Positions 26,834 to 35,715 of a DNA stretch of 64,000 nt are shown piece by piece. The position numbers and the translations under genes are program-made. The first letter of the stretch is position 1, and each line of letters begins with the position of its first letter. The notes beneath the pieces were generated by a model. It had not been told where the DNA came from, did not search any database, and saw only the letters and a program-made list of their open reading frames with translations. This DNA comes from Pseudorhodoferax sp. Leaf267 (GTDB lineage: Bacteria > Pseudomonadota > Gammaproteobacteria > Burkholderiales > Burkholderiaceae_C), in assembly GCF_001422405.1 (NCBI RefSeq), contig NZ_LMMV01000012.1, positions 987,466-1,051,465 of the forward strand, given 5' to 3'.

Positions 26834-27274
26834 ATGCACAAACTGCTCTCCACCGCCCTGTTGACGGCCGCGCTCGCGCCCGCCGCCTGGGCCCAGTCCG
26901 CCGCCACCACCGCTGCCGATGCCGCCAAGGAAGCCGGCGCGCAGGTCACGCCCTCGGGCCTGGTCTACCGCGCGCTGACCGAAGGCACGGGCGCCAGCCC
27001 CGGCGCCAGCGACAAGGTCAAGGTGCATTACCGCGGCACCTTCCTGGACGGTAAGGAATTCGACAGCAGCTACAAGCGCAACGCACCGATCGAGTTCCCG
27101 CTGAGCGGCGTGATCCCGTGCTGGACCGAAGGCGTGCAAAAGATGAAGGTCGGCGGCAAGGCCAAGCTGACCTGCCCGGCGGCGATTGCCTATGGCAGCC
27201 GTGGCGCGGGCCCGATCCCGCCGAACAGCACGCTGCAGTTCGAAGTGGAACTGCTGGGCATCAACGGCCGCTGA
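26834..27274 (+). CDS. FKBP-type peptidyl-prolyl isomerase, exported
   Basis: A 146-residue folding catalyst. A signal peptide ends AAWA before QSA (about residue 21). The FKBP domain follows from PSGLVYRAL: KVKVHYRGTFLDGKEFDSSY, then GVIPCWTEGVQKMKVGGKA, and the closing strand STLQFEVELLGI. It is similar to FklB/Mip catalytic domains without their dimerisation arm. It probably acts in the periplasm. The speD-like gene starts nine bases after its stop. Confidence 0.93.
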   Translation: MHKLLSTALLTAALAPAAWAQSAATTAADAAKEAGAQVTPSGLVYRALTEGTGASPGASDKVKVHYRGTFLDGKEFDSSYKRNAPIEFPLSGVIPCWTEGVQKMKVGGKAKLTCPAAIAYGSRGAGPIPPNSTLQFEVELLGINGR

Positions 27275-27282
27275 GCCCATTC

Positions 27283-27663
27283 ATGCAGGGCCTGCACCTG
27301 ACGGCCGACCTGCACGGCTGCCGCTGTGCGCCCGAGTGGCTCGTCGATGCGCAGCGGCTCGGCGAGGCCTGCGTGCAGGCCGTGCGCGACGCGGGCCTGC
27401 AGCCGGTGGGCCAGCTGTTCCACCGCTTCCCCGGCACGCTGCAAGGCCCCGGCGGCGTGACGGCCACGGTGCTGCTGGCCGAGTCGCACCTGTGCGTGCA
27501 CACCTGGCCCGAGCAGGCGGCCGTGACGCTGGATGTTTATGTCTGCAACTTCGGCGGCGACCACTGCGCGCAGGCCCATGCGGTGATGGATGCGCTGGTG
27601 GCGCGCTTCGATGCCCAGACGGTGCTGCGGCAATCGCTGGAGCGTGGGCGGGTCCCGGCTTAG
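27283..27663 (+). CDS. S-adenosylmethionine decarboxylase-like protein (SpeD, prokaryotic class 1B type)
   Basis: A 126-residue pyruvoyl enzyme that would supply decarboxylated SAM for aminopropyl transfer. The self-cleavage site is Glu67-Ser68 in LAESHLCVHTWPE, with Ser68 the future pyruvoyl group and the histidine and cysteine region conserved. The closing segment is YVCNFGGDHC. It lies on the opposite strand to the flavin oxidase and spermidine synthase-like genes, sharing four bases with the former's stop. The pairing of SpeD and SpeE homologues at one locus points to a dedicated aminopropylation activity. Confidence 0.88.
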   Translation: MQGLHLTADLHGCRCAPEWLVDAQRLGEACVQAVRDAGLQPVGQLFHRFPGTLQGPGGVTATVLLAESHLCVHTWPEQAAVTLDVYVCNFGGDHCAQAHAVMDALVARFDAQTVLRQSLERGRVPA

Positions 27664-29234
27664 CCGATCTTCTGCGCCGCCAGGTGGCCGCGCGTGAAGG
27701 CTTCTTCGAACACCGAGTAACCCGACCAGTCCGCATGCGCGAACAGCAGCGGGCCGGCCTGCGGTGTTGTGGCGCGCGCCTTGTGCAGGCTGCGCATGAG
27801 GCCCGGCACCGGCATTGCCATGGCATGGCCGTAGCGCGTGATCGCGATGCGCGTGGCCTTGGCGCGCAGGTCGGGGTGGGCCTCGCGCAGTTCGTCGAAC
27901 AGCAGTTCGGCCCAGTGCTGCCAGGGCTGATGCAGCAGGGCATTGCGCGCCTCGGGCACGTCGCCCAGCGCGTGGTACCAGGTCAGCACGCGCGGGCTGC
28001 CGTGTGCGCGCTGTTCCAGGCTCTGGTGGCCGGCGTCCACGTAACCCAGGCCGCGGCTGCCGTAGACCACGTTGTCCCAGCTCGGTGCCGCGCCATCGCG
28101 GTCGTGCAGCGCGGCGCGCAGGTGCACGTTGGCCACGAGCCAGGGCGCATAGCGCAGCGCGGCTGCGGCGTCGCGCAGGAAGCCAGGTGCATCGGCCACC
28201 ACATGGGCGGCCACGAACACGGGCAGAGCGACGATGCAATGCTGGGCCTCCCACTGTTCCAGCGTGCTGCTGGCCGTGTCCAGTGCCTGCACCGTGACGC
28301 CGTGGCGGTGGGTGGCGATGCGGTGGATGACACGCGCGCAGTGCAGGCGCTCACCCAGCGGCTGCGCCAGGCGTTGCGTGATCCAGCCGTTGCCCTCGGG
28401 CCAGGTGAGCACGCCTTCTCGCTCGGCGGCTTCGTCGCCTGGCGCATGGAAGCCGTGGCGGCTGGCGAAGTAGTGGATGCCGGCCCAGGCCGAGACGGTA
28501 GTCAGGCCAGCGCCGAAATCGTCGCGGCAGCAGTAGTCCAGGTACCACCGCAGGTGGGCATCGTCCAGGCCCTCGGCGGCCAGCCACTGCGCCATGGTCT
28601 GCGCGTCCAGCGCCGCATGCACGGGGCCGAAGGCGGCGCGCTGGGTGGGCAGGGCGAACGGCGCCGCGCGCTGCAGCTGCGCCACGCGCGTGGCAAAACG
28701 CCGGTACTGCGCGAGCGTGCCGGCCGGCACGTTCTGCATCGGCAGCAGGCCGTCCTGCCACTGGCCGCGCAGGTACAGCCGCTCCTGCGGGCTGTGGCAC
28801 AGATGGCGTTCGTCGTACTGCCAGCGCCCCGCGATGCGGCGGCGCAGGCCCAGTTCCTCCAGCAGATCCTGCACCTCGTGCCCGGCGTCGGTCGGCACGG
28901 GCAGGTAGTGCGCGCCCAGTGGGCAGGGCAGGCCTTCGAGCTGCGTGGCGCGGCTGTTGCCGCCGGCCTGGTCTTCCAGCTCCAGCACGGCGAAGTCCTC
29001 GATGCCGCGCTGGCGCAGTGCGCGCGCGGCGGCGAGGCCGGCGACTCCGCCACCGGCGATCAATACGCGCGTGCGCTGGGTTCGGCTCACCACGTTCGAG
29101 GAGGGTGAACGCAGCAGATGGCCGCGCTCCGGGCTCGTCCCCGTGAAGCCACCCGACAGCGGTGGCGCAGCAGGCTCGCAGCCCAGCAGCGGCAGCGCCG
29201 CGCTCGCCAGCCACGCACGCCGCGAAAGGTTCAC
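27660..29234 (-). CDS. exported flavin amine oxidase-like protein (Tat lipoprotein)
   Basis: A 524-residue FAD-dependent oxidoreductase. The N-terminus MNLSRRAWLASAALPLLGC carries both a twin-arginine motif and a lipobox (Cys19), so it is probably exported folded and lipid-anchored. The dinucleotide-binding motif is VLIAGGGVAGLAAARAL near residues 57-73, followed by the GG motif region AGGNS. Amine oxidases of this type oxidise polyamines or monoamines, but the substrate is inferred only from the neighbouring SpeD and SpeE homologues. The start codon is GTG at 29234. Confidence 0.85.
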   Translation of the reverse strand: MNLSRRAWLASAALPLLGCEPAAPPLSGGFTGTSPERGHLLRSPSSNVVSRTQRTRVLIAGGGVAGLAAARALRQRGIEDFAVLELEDQAGGNSRATQLEGLPCPLGAHYLPVPTDAGHEVQDLLEELGLRRRIAGRWQYDERHLCHSPQERLYLRGQWQDGLLPMQNVPAGTLAQYRRFATRVAQLQRAAPFALPTQRAAFGPVHAALDAQTMAQWLAAEGLDDAHLRWYLDYCCRDDFGAGLTTVSAWAGIHYFASRHGFHAPGDEAAEREGVLTWPEGNGWITQRLAQPLGERLHCARVIHRIATHRHGVTVQALDTASSTLEQWEAQHCIVALPVFVAAHVVADAPGFLRDAAAALRYAPWLVANVHLRAALHDRDGAAPSWDNVVYGSRGLGYVDAGHQSLEQRAHGSPRVLTWYHALGDVPEARNALLHQPWQHWAELLFDELREAHPDLRAKATRIAITRYGHAMAMPVPGLMRSLHKARATTPQAGPLLFAHADWSGYSVFEEAFTRGHLAAQKIG

Positions 29235-29292
29235 CGAAGTACCTCCGGCTTCGCCTTCGGTGCGGGCTTGCTTGGGGCGGCTTGGCGCACGC

Positions 29293-30816
29293 TCATGGCC
29301 GTGCCGCTCCCCATTCGTACTCGTACAGGTTCACCAGTACCTGGTTCGACAGCCGCTGGACCTCGGCGGGCACGCGCGCCATGTCCTTCGGGAAGTCGAA
29401 CAGCAGCGGCACGCCGGCCACGTCGAGAAAGCGCAGGCCTTCGGGCAACTGCGAGGGCACGCGCCAGGGCCGGCGCCCGGCCAGCACGAAGCCCCATTCG
29501 CCGAAGCTGGGCACATGCGTGTGGTACGGATGTGTCTGCAACCCCACGGACTCGACGGTGGTGACCACCGTCCAGAAGCTGCGCCGCGCCAGCAGCGGCG
29601 AGGTGGACTGCACGACCACGTAGCCACTGGCCGCCAGGCGCTGCTCCAGCAGCGCGTAGAACGAGTTGGTGTAGAGCTTGCCGATGGAGAAGTTGGTCGG
29701 GTCCGGGAAGTCCACCACGATCACGTCGAAGATGTCTTTCGTCTCTTCGAGCCAGCGGAACGCATCGGCGTTCACGACCTTGAGCTTGGGGGAGCGCAGC
29801 GCGTGCCCGTTCAGCGCGGCCAGCGCCTCGTGAGTGCCGAACAGCCGTGTCATCGCCGGGTCCAGCTCCACCAGCGTGACCTGCTCGACGCTGGGGTACT
29901 TCAGGATCTCGCGCACGGCCATGCCGTCGCCGCCGCCCAGCACCGCCACCTTGCGCGGCGCACCGTGTGCGGCCATGGCGGGGTGCACCAGCGCCTCGTG
30001 GTAGCGGTACTCATCGTGCTCGGCGAACTGCAAATTGCCGTTCAGGTACAGCCGGTGCCCGCTGCGGCCGTGCGTGACGACGATGCGCTGGTAGGGCGTC
30101 TGCGCGCTGAACACGGCGCGGTCCTGGTAGAAGCGGTCTTCGGCGAGCGTGGTGATGTGGTCCGCGCCCACGAAGCCGGCCGCCAGCACGGCCAACGTGA
30201 GCCCGCAGGCCACGGCATGCGCTTGGAGCCGCCGCAGCTCGTGCCGGAACAGCCACAGCGCCCACAGCGCCACGGCCGCGTTCATGAAGCCGAACAGCAG
30301 CCCCGTGCGCACCAGCCCCAGCTGCGGCACCAGCAGCAGCGGGAACGCCACCGACACGGCCAGCGCGCCCAGATAGTCGAAGGTCAGCACCTGCGAGACC
30401 AGGTCCTTCAGCGCCACGTCGCGCTTGAGGATGCGCATGACCAGCGGAATTTCCAGCCCCACCAGCGTGCCGACCAGCAGCACCAGGCCGTACAGCAGCA
30501 GGCGGAACGCGTCCGGCGTCCAGGCGTTGGCGATGAACAGGACGGCCGGGAGCGCGCCGCCCACCAGCGCCACCAGCAGCTCGATGCGCAAAAAGTGCGC
30601 CGGCAACTGGCGCTCGAAATAGCGCGACAGCCACGAGCCCACGCCCATCGCGAACAGGTAGGTGCCGATGATGGTGGAGAACTGCAGGATCGAGTCGCCC
30701 AGCACATACGAGGCCAGGGCGCCCGCGGCGAGCTCGTACACCAGCCCGCAGGCCGCGACCACGAACACGCTGGCCAGCAGCGCGACCGCCACTGGCCGCG
30801 AGGCGGCAGTGGTCAC
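29293..30816 (-). CDS. membrane-fused spermidine synthase-like aminopropyltransferase
   Basis: A 507-residue protein: residues 8-215 hold about seven membrane segments, and residues 225-500 form a SpeE-like methyltransferase-fold domain. The latter shows LNGNLQFAEHDEYRYHEAL, the cofactor motif GGGDG (294-298), VELDP and VVDFPDPTN, so the decarboxylated-SAM pocket looks intact. Start GTG at 30816 is preferred because it follows the DUF350 stop by four bases; the in-frame ATG at 30873 lies inside DUF350. The acceptor is unknown and could be a polyamine or a membrane component. Second gene after DUF350 in a likely operon. Confidence 0.87.
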   Translation of the reverse strand: MTTAASRPVAVALLASVFVVAACGLVYELAAGALASYVLGDSILQFSTIIGTYLFAMGVGSWLSRYFERQLPAHFLRIELLVALVGGALPAVLFIANAWTPDAFRLLLYGLVLLVGTLVGLEIPLVMRILKRDVALKDLVSQVLTFDYLGALAVSVAFPLLLVPQLGLVRTGLLFGFMNAAVALWALWLFRHELRRLQAHAVACGLTLAVLAAGFVGADHITTLAEDRFYQDRAVFSAQTPYQRIVVTHGRSGHRLYLNGNLQFAEHDEYRYHEALVHPAMAAHGAPRKVAVLGGGDGMAVREILKYPSVEQVTLVELDPAMTRLFGTHEALAALNGHALRSPKLKVVNADAFRWLEETKDIFDVIVVDFPDPTNFSIGKLYTNSFYALLEQRLAASGYVVVQSTSPLLARRSFWTVVTTVESVGLQTHPYHTHVPSFGEWGFVLAGRRPWRVPSQLPEGLRFLDVAGVPLLFDFPKDMARVPAEVQRLSNQVLVNLYEYEWGAARP

Positions 30817-30820
30817 CTGT

Positions 30821-31042
30821 TCAGCCTTGTACTGCCGCGGCGACGATGATGGAAATGCCCAGGCACATGGCACCCACCACGATGCCCAGCGCCACGTTCT
30901 GCTTCTCGACCAGCTCTTCCCACAGGTCGTAGGGCGTGATCTTGTCGATCACGATGAAGGCCAGCCAGAACACCACGACGCCGATCAGCGCGTACAGGAT
31001 GGAGCCGAAGAAGGCGCCGGGTTTCAACCATTCGAGTCCCAT
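30821..31042 (-). CDS. DUF350 small membrane protein
   Basis: A 73-residue protein with two strongly hydrophobic segments (about 11-33 and 52-71) separated by a charged loop (DKITPYDLWEELVEKQN). This is half of the usual four-helix DUF350 arrangement seen in YjfL. The start at 31042 is set by an AAGGAG site 6 bases upstream; an ATG 15 bases earlier contains that site. DUF350 genes recur beside SpeD/SpeE homologues and stress-related membrane proteins, but their biochemical role is not known. Confidence 0.82.
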   Translation of the reverse strand: MGLEWLKPGAFFGSILYALIGVVVFWLAFIVIDKITPYDLWEELVEKQNVALGIVVGAMCLGISIIVAAAVQG

Positions 31043-31067
31043 GGGAAGCTCCTTCAATAAAAGTGGT

Positions 31068-32570
31068 TCATTTGTGGCCGCCGCCGGTGCTGAAGCCGCC
31101 GTAGGAGCCGCCGCTGGAGCGGCTGCTGGTGCTGTTGCAGTTCTCGCGCGAGGGGTCGCAGTCGTTGCAGCTGGACATGATCACCATCACCACCAGCAGC
31201 ACGATCACCAGCGTGACGATGGTGCCGCGGCTCACGCCGGCCGCAGCGCTCAGCGGCGCGGCGTCGCTGCGCTGGAACAGGTCCTTGCGGCCTTTCAGCT
31301 TGAACGCCTGCGCCACGGTGTCGCTGTTGAGCTGGCTGCCGCTGGACCAGGTGATCTCGGTGGCGGTCTGCTCCATGGACAGCAGCGTGCGGCCCTTGGC
31401 GAAGTCGCGGTTCTTGGTTTTCTGCCCGCGCTGCACGGGCCAGTAGAACTCGCCCGCCACGTAGTCGGTCTTGGCCTCGTAGGCCTCGCGCAGCTCGTAG
31501 CGGCTGCCCAGGTAGCCGGCGCTGCTCTTGTTGCCGGCCAGCTTGGGCGCGCCCGTGGTGGGCTTGACCATGCTCCAGCCGTCCACCGAATCGACCAGGA
31601 ACGCGAAGCCGCGCTTGGCGTTGTAGAGCAGGTATTCGCTCCAGCCGAAGCGCTCGTCCGGCTCCGCCGGGTCCCAGCCCATGCGGTGCTGGAAGCCCAC
31701 GACCTGCCAGGCCACGCCCTCCAGGTGGCCGATGGAGCCCAGCGCGATCAGGGGCTGCAGCGGCTCGTGCTGTAGCGCGTGGCGCAACTCGCCGCCGGTG
31801 CCCGAGGCCACGTCGATGATGGCGCTGCACTGCGTGCAGGTGACGGTCTTGGTGGTGGCCAGCGTGATCTGAACCGGTGCGCCGCAGCTGGGGCAGGCGA
31901 ACTGGCGCGCGCGCTCTTCGCGCACGGCGCCTTCGCGCAGTCCCGTGAGCTTCAGGTCGTCCAGCAACACGGCGTGGCCGCGCGAGACGCCGGGCGGCTG
32001 GCGGCCGAAGTCGATGCTCAGCACCTCGCCCTGGTCGTTGCGCAGCTCGACCATGTCGAAGGGCTGGTTCAGCGGCGGCAGGTGCGGCAGCTCGCCTTGC
32101 GCCGAGAGCAGCACGGCCTGGTCGTTGGCCGCCACGCTGAAGCGCGTGCCGTCCACGCTCACTGTGGTGCCCACGCGGTGCTTCAGCGCCGAGGGGCTGG
32201 TGCTTTGCAGCGTGGCTGCGCGGCTCCACACGTAGGCGCCGTTGTCCTCGCCCAGCGTGGCCATGCTGCCGTCGGCGAGCAGCGCCTCCCACTCGGTCCA
32301 GGTGCCGGTCGGCGCGCGGTATTGCAAGCGGCCGATCAACGTGAAGTCCTGCCCCTGCCAGCGCCCGCGCGCGTGCAGCTGCAGCGGGCTGTGGTCGTCG
32401 AACAGCTCGGCCACCCTGCCAACGCGGCACAGCACCTCGCCATCGCGCACCACGGTGCTCTGGCAGTAGGCGCAGACGGCGTGCGTCGATTGCGCGTGGC
32501 GGAACTCGACCGGCGCGCCACAGCCAGGGCAGGGCGCGCGGTAGGTGCGTTGCGGGGTGTCGTCAGCCAT
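31068..32570 (-). CDS. DUF4178 protein with zinc ribbons and a C-terminal membrane anchor
   Basis: A 500-residue protein. An N-terminal zinc ribbon (CPGCGAPVEF ... CAYC, about 14-36) is followed by DUF4178 (about 50-200), a second ribbon (CPSCGAP ... CTQC, about 226-248) and a second DUF4178-like unit (about 270-400). A single membrane segment (IVTLVIVLLVVMVIM) comes next, then a short Cys/Ser/Gly-rich tail ending GGSYGGFSTGGGHK. It is probably anchored with the bulk in the cytoplasm. It lies between the SPFH gene and DUF350 on the same strand. Function unknown. Confidence 0.85.
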   Translation of the reverse strand: MADDTPQRTYRAPCPGCGAPVEFRHAQSTHAVCAYCQSTVVRDGEVLCRVGRVAELFDDHSPLQLHARGRWQGQDFTLIGRLQYRAPTGTWTEWEALLADGSMATLGEDNGAYVWSRAATLQSTSPSALKHRVGTTVSVDGTRFSVAANDQAVLLSAQGELPHLPPLNQPFDMVELRNDQGEVLSIDFGRQPPGVSRGHAVLLDDLKLTGLREGAVREERARQFACPSCGAPVQITLATTKTVTCTQCSAIIDVASGTGGELRHALQHEPLQPLIALGSIGHLEGVAWQVVGFQHRMGWDPAEPDERFGWSEYLLYNAKRGFAFLVDSVDGWSMVKPTTGAPKLAGNKSSAGYLGSRYELREAYEAKTDYVAGEFYWPVQRGQKTKNRDFAKGRTLLSMEQTATEITWSSGSQLNSDTVAQAFKLKGRKDLFQRSDAAPLSAAAGVSRGTIVTLVIVLLVVMVIMSSCNDCDPSRENCNSTSSRSSGGSYGGFSTGGGHK

Positions 32571-32622
32571 GGGCGTGCACGCGGCAGCCGAGGCGCGGGC
32601 AGCCTCGGCGTTGGCGGTCGGG

Positions 32623-33656
32623 TCAGACCAGCTTCTTCAGCAGCTCGGCCTTCTTGTTCGCGAATTCCTCGTCGGTGAGGATGCCCTTGGCCTTGAGGTC
32701 GCCCAGCTTCTCGAGCGTGGCCAGCACGTCCTCGGGCTTGAGCGCGGCCACCGCCACGGTGGGCGCGGCGGCGGCAGGCTGCTGCAGCCCTTGCGACAGG
32801 TTCTGCGCCAGCACCTGGCCCAGCGCCACGCCGGCGCCCAGGCCCATCGCGTCGCCGGCAATACCGCTGCCGCCTGCGCCGCCCTCGGCCATCTTTGGGA
32901 TGGCCTGCGCGGTCTGGTACTGCATGAACTTGCCCATGTCCTGACCCACCATGCCCATGCCGATGCGCTGATCCAGGATCTTCTGCAGTTCCTCGGGCAG
33001 CGACACGCTCTGCACCGTCATGCCGTCGAGCTTGAGGCCGAGCGCCGCGAAAGCCGGTGTCAGCTCTGTGGCCAGCGCCTTGGCGAACTCGATCTGGTTG
33101 GCCGCCAGATCGAGGAACGGGATGCCGCTGGCGGCGATGCCGTCGGAGATGTGCTGCAGGATCAGCCCGCGCAGCTGCCCGTCGACATCGGCCACGCGGT
33201 ACTCGGCGCGCGTGCCCGAGATCTCGGTGTGGAACAGTTTCGGGTCGGCAATGCGGAACGCGTAGTTGCCGAAGGCGCGCAGGCGCACGGCGCCGAAGTC
33301 CTTGTCGCGGATGCTGATGGGCTGGGGCGTGCCCCATTTCTGGTCCACCTGCTGGCGCGTGCTGAAAAAGTACACGTCGCTCTTGAACGGGGACTCGAAC
33401 AGCTTGTCCCAGTTCTTGAGGTTGGTCAGCAGTGGGATGTTCTGCGTGGTGAGCTTGTACAGGCCAGGACCGAACACATCGCGACCTGACCCTCGTTCAC
33501 GAACACCGCCAGCTGCGACTCACGCACCGTGAGCGAGGCGCCGTACTGGATCTCCATGTCCTGCATCGGGAAACGCCACGCGAGCGTGCCGTCGTCGGAC
33601 TCGGTCCATTGGATGACATCGATGAACTGCTTCTTGATGAAATCCATCAGCGCCAT
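32623..33656 (-). pseudogene. SPFH/band-7 protein with SHOCT tail, split by an apparent one-base frameshift
   Basis: The N-terminal 59 residues (MALMDFIKKQFIDVIQW to FVNEGQVA) read in one frame from 33656, and the rest (VFGPGLYKLTTQNIPLL onward) continues in another frame down to 32623. The join is near 33478-33484, where one base appears missing; restoring it gives the family-typical QVADVFGPG. The protein would be a YdjI-like SPFH domain (about 30-235) followed by a Gly/Ala-rich linker and a C-terminal SHOCT-like helix pair (EDVLATLEKLGDLKAKGI). Either a real lesion or a sequencing error. SPFH proteins scaffold membrane microdomains. First gene of the DUF4178-DUF350-SpeE-like series. Confidence 0.85.
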
Positions 33657-33710
33657 GCTGTTTCTCCTTGTTCTGGGCGGTGCCGGGCATGATACCCGTG
33701 GCCCCCGGCG

Positions 33711-34550
33711 TCACGCGCGGTTGCGCCCCCTCGCCACGGGCTGAGCCGCCACGTTGCCCCAGGTGCCCACGTTGGCCGATTTCAGCAGTGGCGAGGCATG
33801 GCCCGTGACGGCCAGTTCCGCTGCCGCGGCCAGCAGCTCGGGGCCGCATTGCAGCATGCGCTCCAGCGTGAGCCGCGCGGACGGCCCGGCCAGCACCAGC
33901 ACCCCCGTGGCCCGCTCGCCCTGGCGCTGCACGGGCGCGGCCATGGAGCTCATGCCCGGCGCGTAGGCGTCCTGGATGATGCTGAAGCCGCGCTTGCGGT
34001 GCGCCTCCAGCAGCTTGAGCAGCGCCTTGATGGAGGTCGGCGCGTTCGGCCCGTAGTGCTGGGGCAGGCCCATGCCCTGGCGCGTCACATACTCGATGGC
34101 CTGGTCTTCGGGCAAGGTCATGAGCCAGGCCTGGCCGGCGGCGCTGCATGACAGGCGCAGGTCGATGCCCATGTCAGGGTCGTACAGCAGGCCCGAGCGT
34201 GCGCCCTGGGCCTTGGCCACCAGCGTCAAGCGCTCGCCATCGACGATGGCCAGCCGCGCGAGTTCTTCCGTCGCCAGTGCCAGCCGCTGCACCACGGGCT
34301 GCGCGATGTCGACCACGCCGGATTTGCTCAGGAAGCTCAGGCCCATGGAGGCCATCTTGGTCGTGAGCGCGTAGTCGCCGCGCTGCGGCATCTGGCGCAC
34401 GTAGCCGTAGCCGATCAGCTCCTGCAGCGTGCGGTGGCAGCCGCTGCGCAGCTGGTTCAGATCTGTGGAGATCTGGGCCAGGCTGATGCCGTCGGGGTAG
34501 GCCGTGAGGTACTCCAGGATCGCGAGTGATTTTTCGAGGGCACCGCTCAT
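33711..34550 (-). CDS. IclR-family transcriptional regulator
   Basis: A 279-residue regulator with an N-terminal winged helix (about 5-65; LEYLTAYPDGISLAQISTDL) and a C-terminal IclR effector domain (about 80-255; AGQAWLMTLPEDQAIEYV). It reads divergently from the TRAP receptor gene across a gap holding two inverted repeats, so it probably controls that gene and itself. The effector is likely the ligand of the transporter or a related aromatic or organic acid, as is common in this family. Confidence 0.92.
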   Translation of the reverse strand: MSGALEKSLAILEYLTAYPDGISLAQISTDLNQLRSGCHRTLQELIGYGYVRQMPQRGDYALTTKMASMGLSFLSKSGVVDIAQPVVQRLALATEELARLAIVDGERLTLVAKAQGARSGLLYDPDMGIDLRLSCSAAGQAWLMTLPEDQAIEYVTRQGMGLPQHYGPNAPTSIKALLKLLEAHRKRGFSIIQDAYAPGMSSMAAPVQRQGERATGVLVLAGPSARLTLERMLQCGPELLAAAAELAVTGHASPLLKSANVGTWGNVAAQPVARGRNRA

Positions 34551-34576
34551 GTGTGTGTTTTCAAAGGGTTAGGGCG

Positions 34577-34621
34577 TTCAAAAGTTGAAAGATATCAAAA
34601 AGTTGGAAGCGGTTCAACTTT
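34577..34621. promoter_or_regulatory. paired inverted repeats in the IclR/TRAP intergenic region
   Basis: Two dyads lie in the 134-base divergent gap: TTCAA-AAG-TTGAA at 34577-34589 (perfect 5-base arms) and AAAGTTG-N9-CAACTTT at 34599-34621 (perfect 7-base arms). They share the TTCAA/TTGAA core, are AT-rich against a GC-rich background and are placed for repression or activation of both genes. They are the natural candidate operators of the adjacent IclR protein. Confidence 0.55.
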
Positions 34622-34684
34622 CTGGCAGCATGCCGCCCGGTGCGGCCGATGGCTCGGCCGCTTTCACTTCCACAAGGAGACTTC

Positions 34685-35713
34685 ATGAACCCCCGTCAAC
34701 CTCTGCGGCGCGCCTTCGTGGCAGCCCTCGGCGCCGCCGCCATGCTCGCCACCGTGCCCAGCCTGCACGCCCAGGAGATCAAGGAGCGCACGCTGCGCTT
34801 CGCGTTCAGCCTGGCCAAGGACCACCCGCTGGGCGTGGGCGCGCACAAGTTCGCCGATGCCGTTGCGCAAAAGAGCGGCGGCAAGATCAAGGTCAACGTG
34901 TTCCCCAACGCCGTGCTCGGCAGCGACCCGCAGAACCTGTCGGCCGTGCGCGGCGGCACGCTGGACTTCACGTCCATGGCCACCGGCATCGTGGCCTCGC
35001 TGGATAAGCGCTTCATGGTGTTCGACTTCCCGTTCCTGTTCAACGACGCGCAGGAGGCCTACGCCGTTGCCGACGGCCCGGTCGGCACGCAGCTGCTGAC
35101 CGACCTCCACCAGCACGGCCTGGTGGGCCTGGGCATCTGGGACCTGGGCTTTCGCAACATGACCAACAGCAAGCGCCCGATCGCGCGGCTGGAGGACGTG
35201 CAGGGCCTGAAGATCCGCGTGATCGGCTCGCCCATCTTCATCGACCTCTTCAACGGCCTGGGCGCCAACCCCGTCCCCATGACCTTCGGCGAGGTTTATG
35301 GCGCGCTGGAATCGCGCGCCATCGACGGGCAGGACAACCCGCTGGGCGTGATCGAGTCGGCCAAGTTCGCCGAGGTGCAGAAGTTCCTCTCGCTCACGCG
35401 CCATGTCTACACCGGCATGCCGGTGGTCATGAGCAAGAAGACCTGGGACGGCATGTCCGAGGCCGAGCGCCGCGTGATCCGCGAGGCGGCCGACGAGGCC
35501 AAGATCGAGCAGCGCAAGATCACCCAGGCCAAGGAGGCGCAGTCGGTGGACACGCTCAGGAAGAGCATGCAGGTCAACGAGGTCAGCGCGGCAGAGACAG
35601 CGCGGCTGCGCCAGAAGGTGCAGCCCATCAACGACAAGTTCGCGCGCGAGGTCGGCGAGCCGCTGGTGCAGCAGGTCAATGCGGAGCTGGCTCGCCTGCG
35701 CGCGGCCAAGTAG
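34685..35713 (+). CDS. TRAP transporter solute-binding protein (DctP family)
   Basis: Periplasmic receptor of 342 residues. The signal peptide ends SLHA before QEI (about residue 27). Family segments are LGVGAHKFADAVAQKSGGK, VFDFPFLFND, and the ligand-arginine region GLKIRVIGSPIFIDLF, where the conserved arginine (about 179) should pair with a carboxylate. A strong AAGGAG site precedes the ATG. No DctQ or DctM membrane subunits are in the vicinity, so it must work with subunits encoded elsewhere. Control by the divergent IclR protein is likely. Confidence 0.93.
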   Translation: MNPRQPLRRAFVAALGAAAMLATVPSLHAQEIKERTLRFAFSLAKDHPLGVGAHKFADAVAQKSGGKIKVNVFPNAVLGSDPQNLSAVRGGTLDFTSMATGIVASLDKRFMVFDFPFLFNDAQEAYAVADGPVGTQLLTDLHQHGLVGLGIWDLGFRNMTNSKRPIARLEDVQGLKIRVIGSPIFIDLFNGLGANPVPMTFGEVYGALESRAIDGQDNPLGVIESAKFAEVQKFLSLTRHVYTGMPVVMSKKTWDGMSEAERRVIREAADEAKIEQRKITQAKEAQSVDTLRKSMQVNEVSAAETARLRQKVQPINDKFAREVGEPLVQQVNAELARLRAAK

Positions 35714-35715
35714 CC

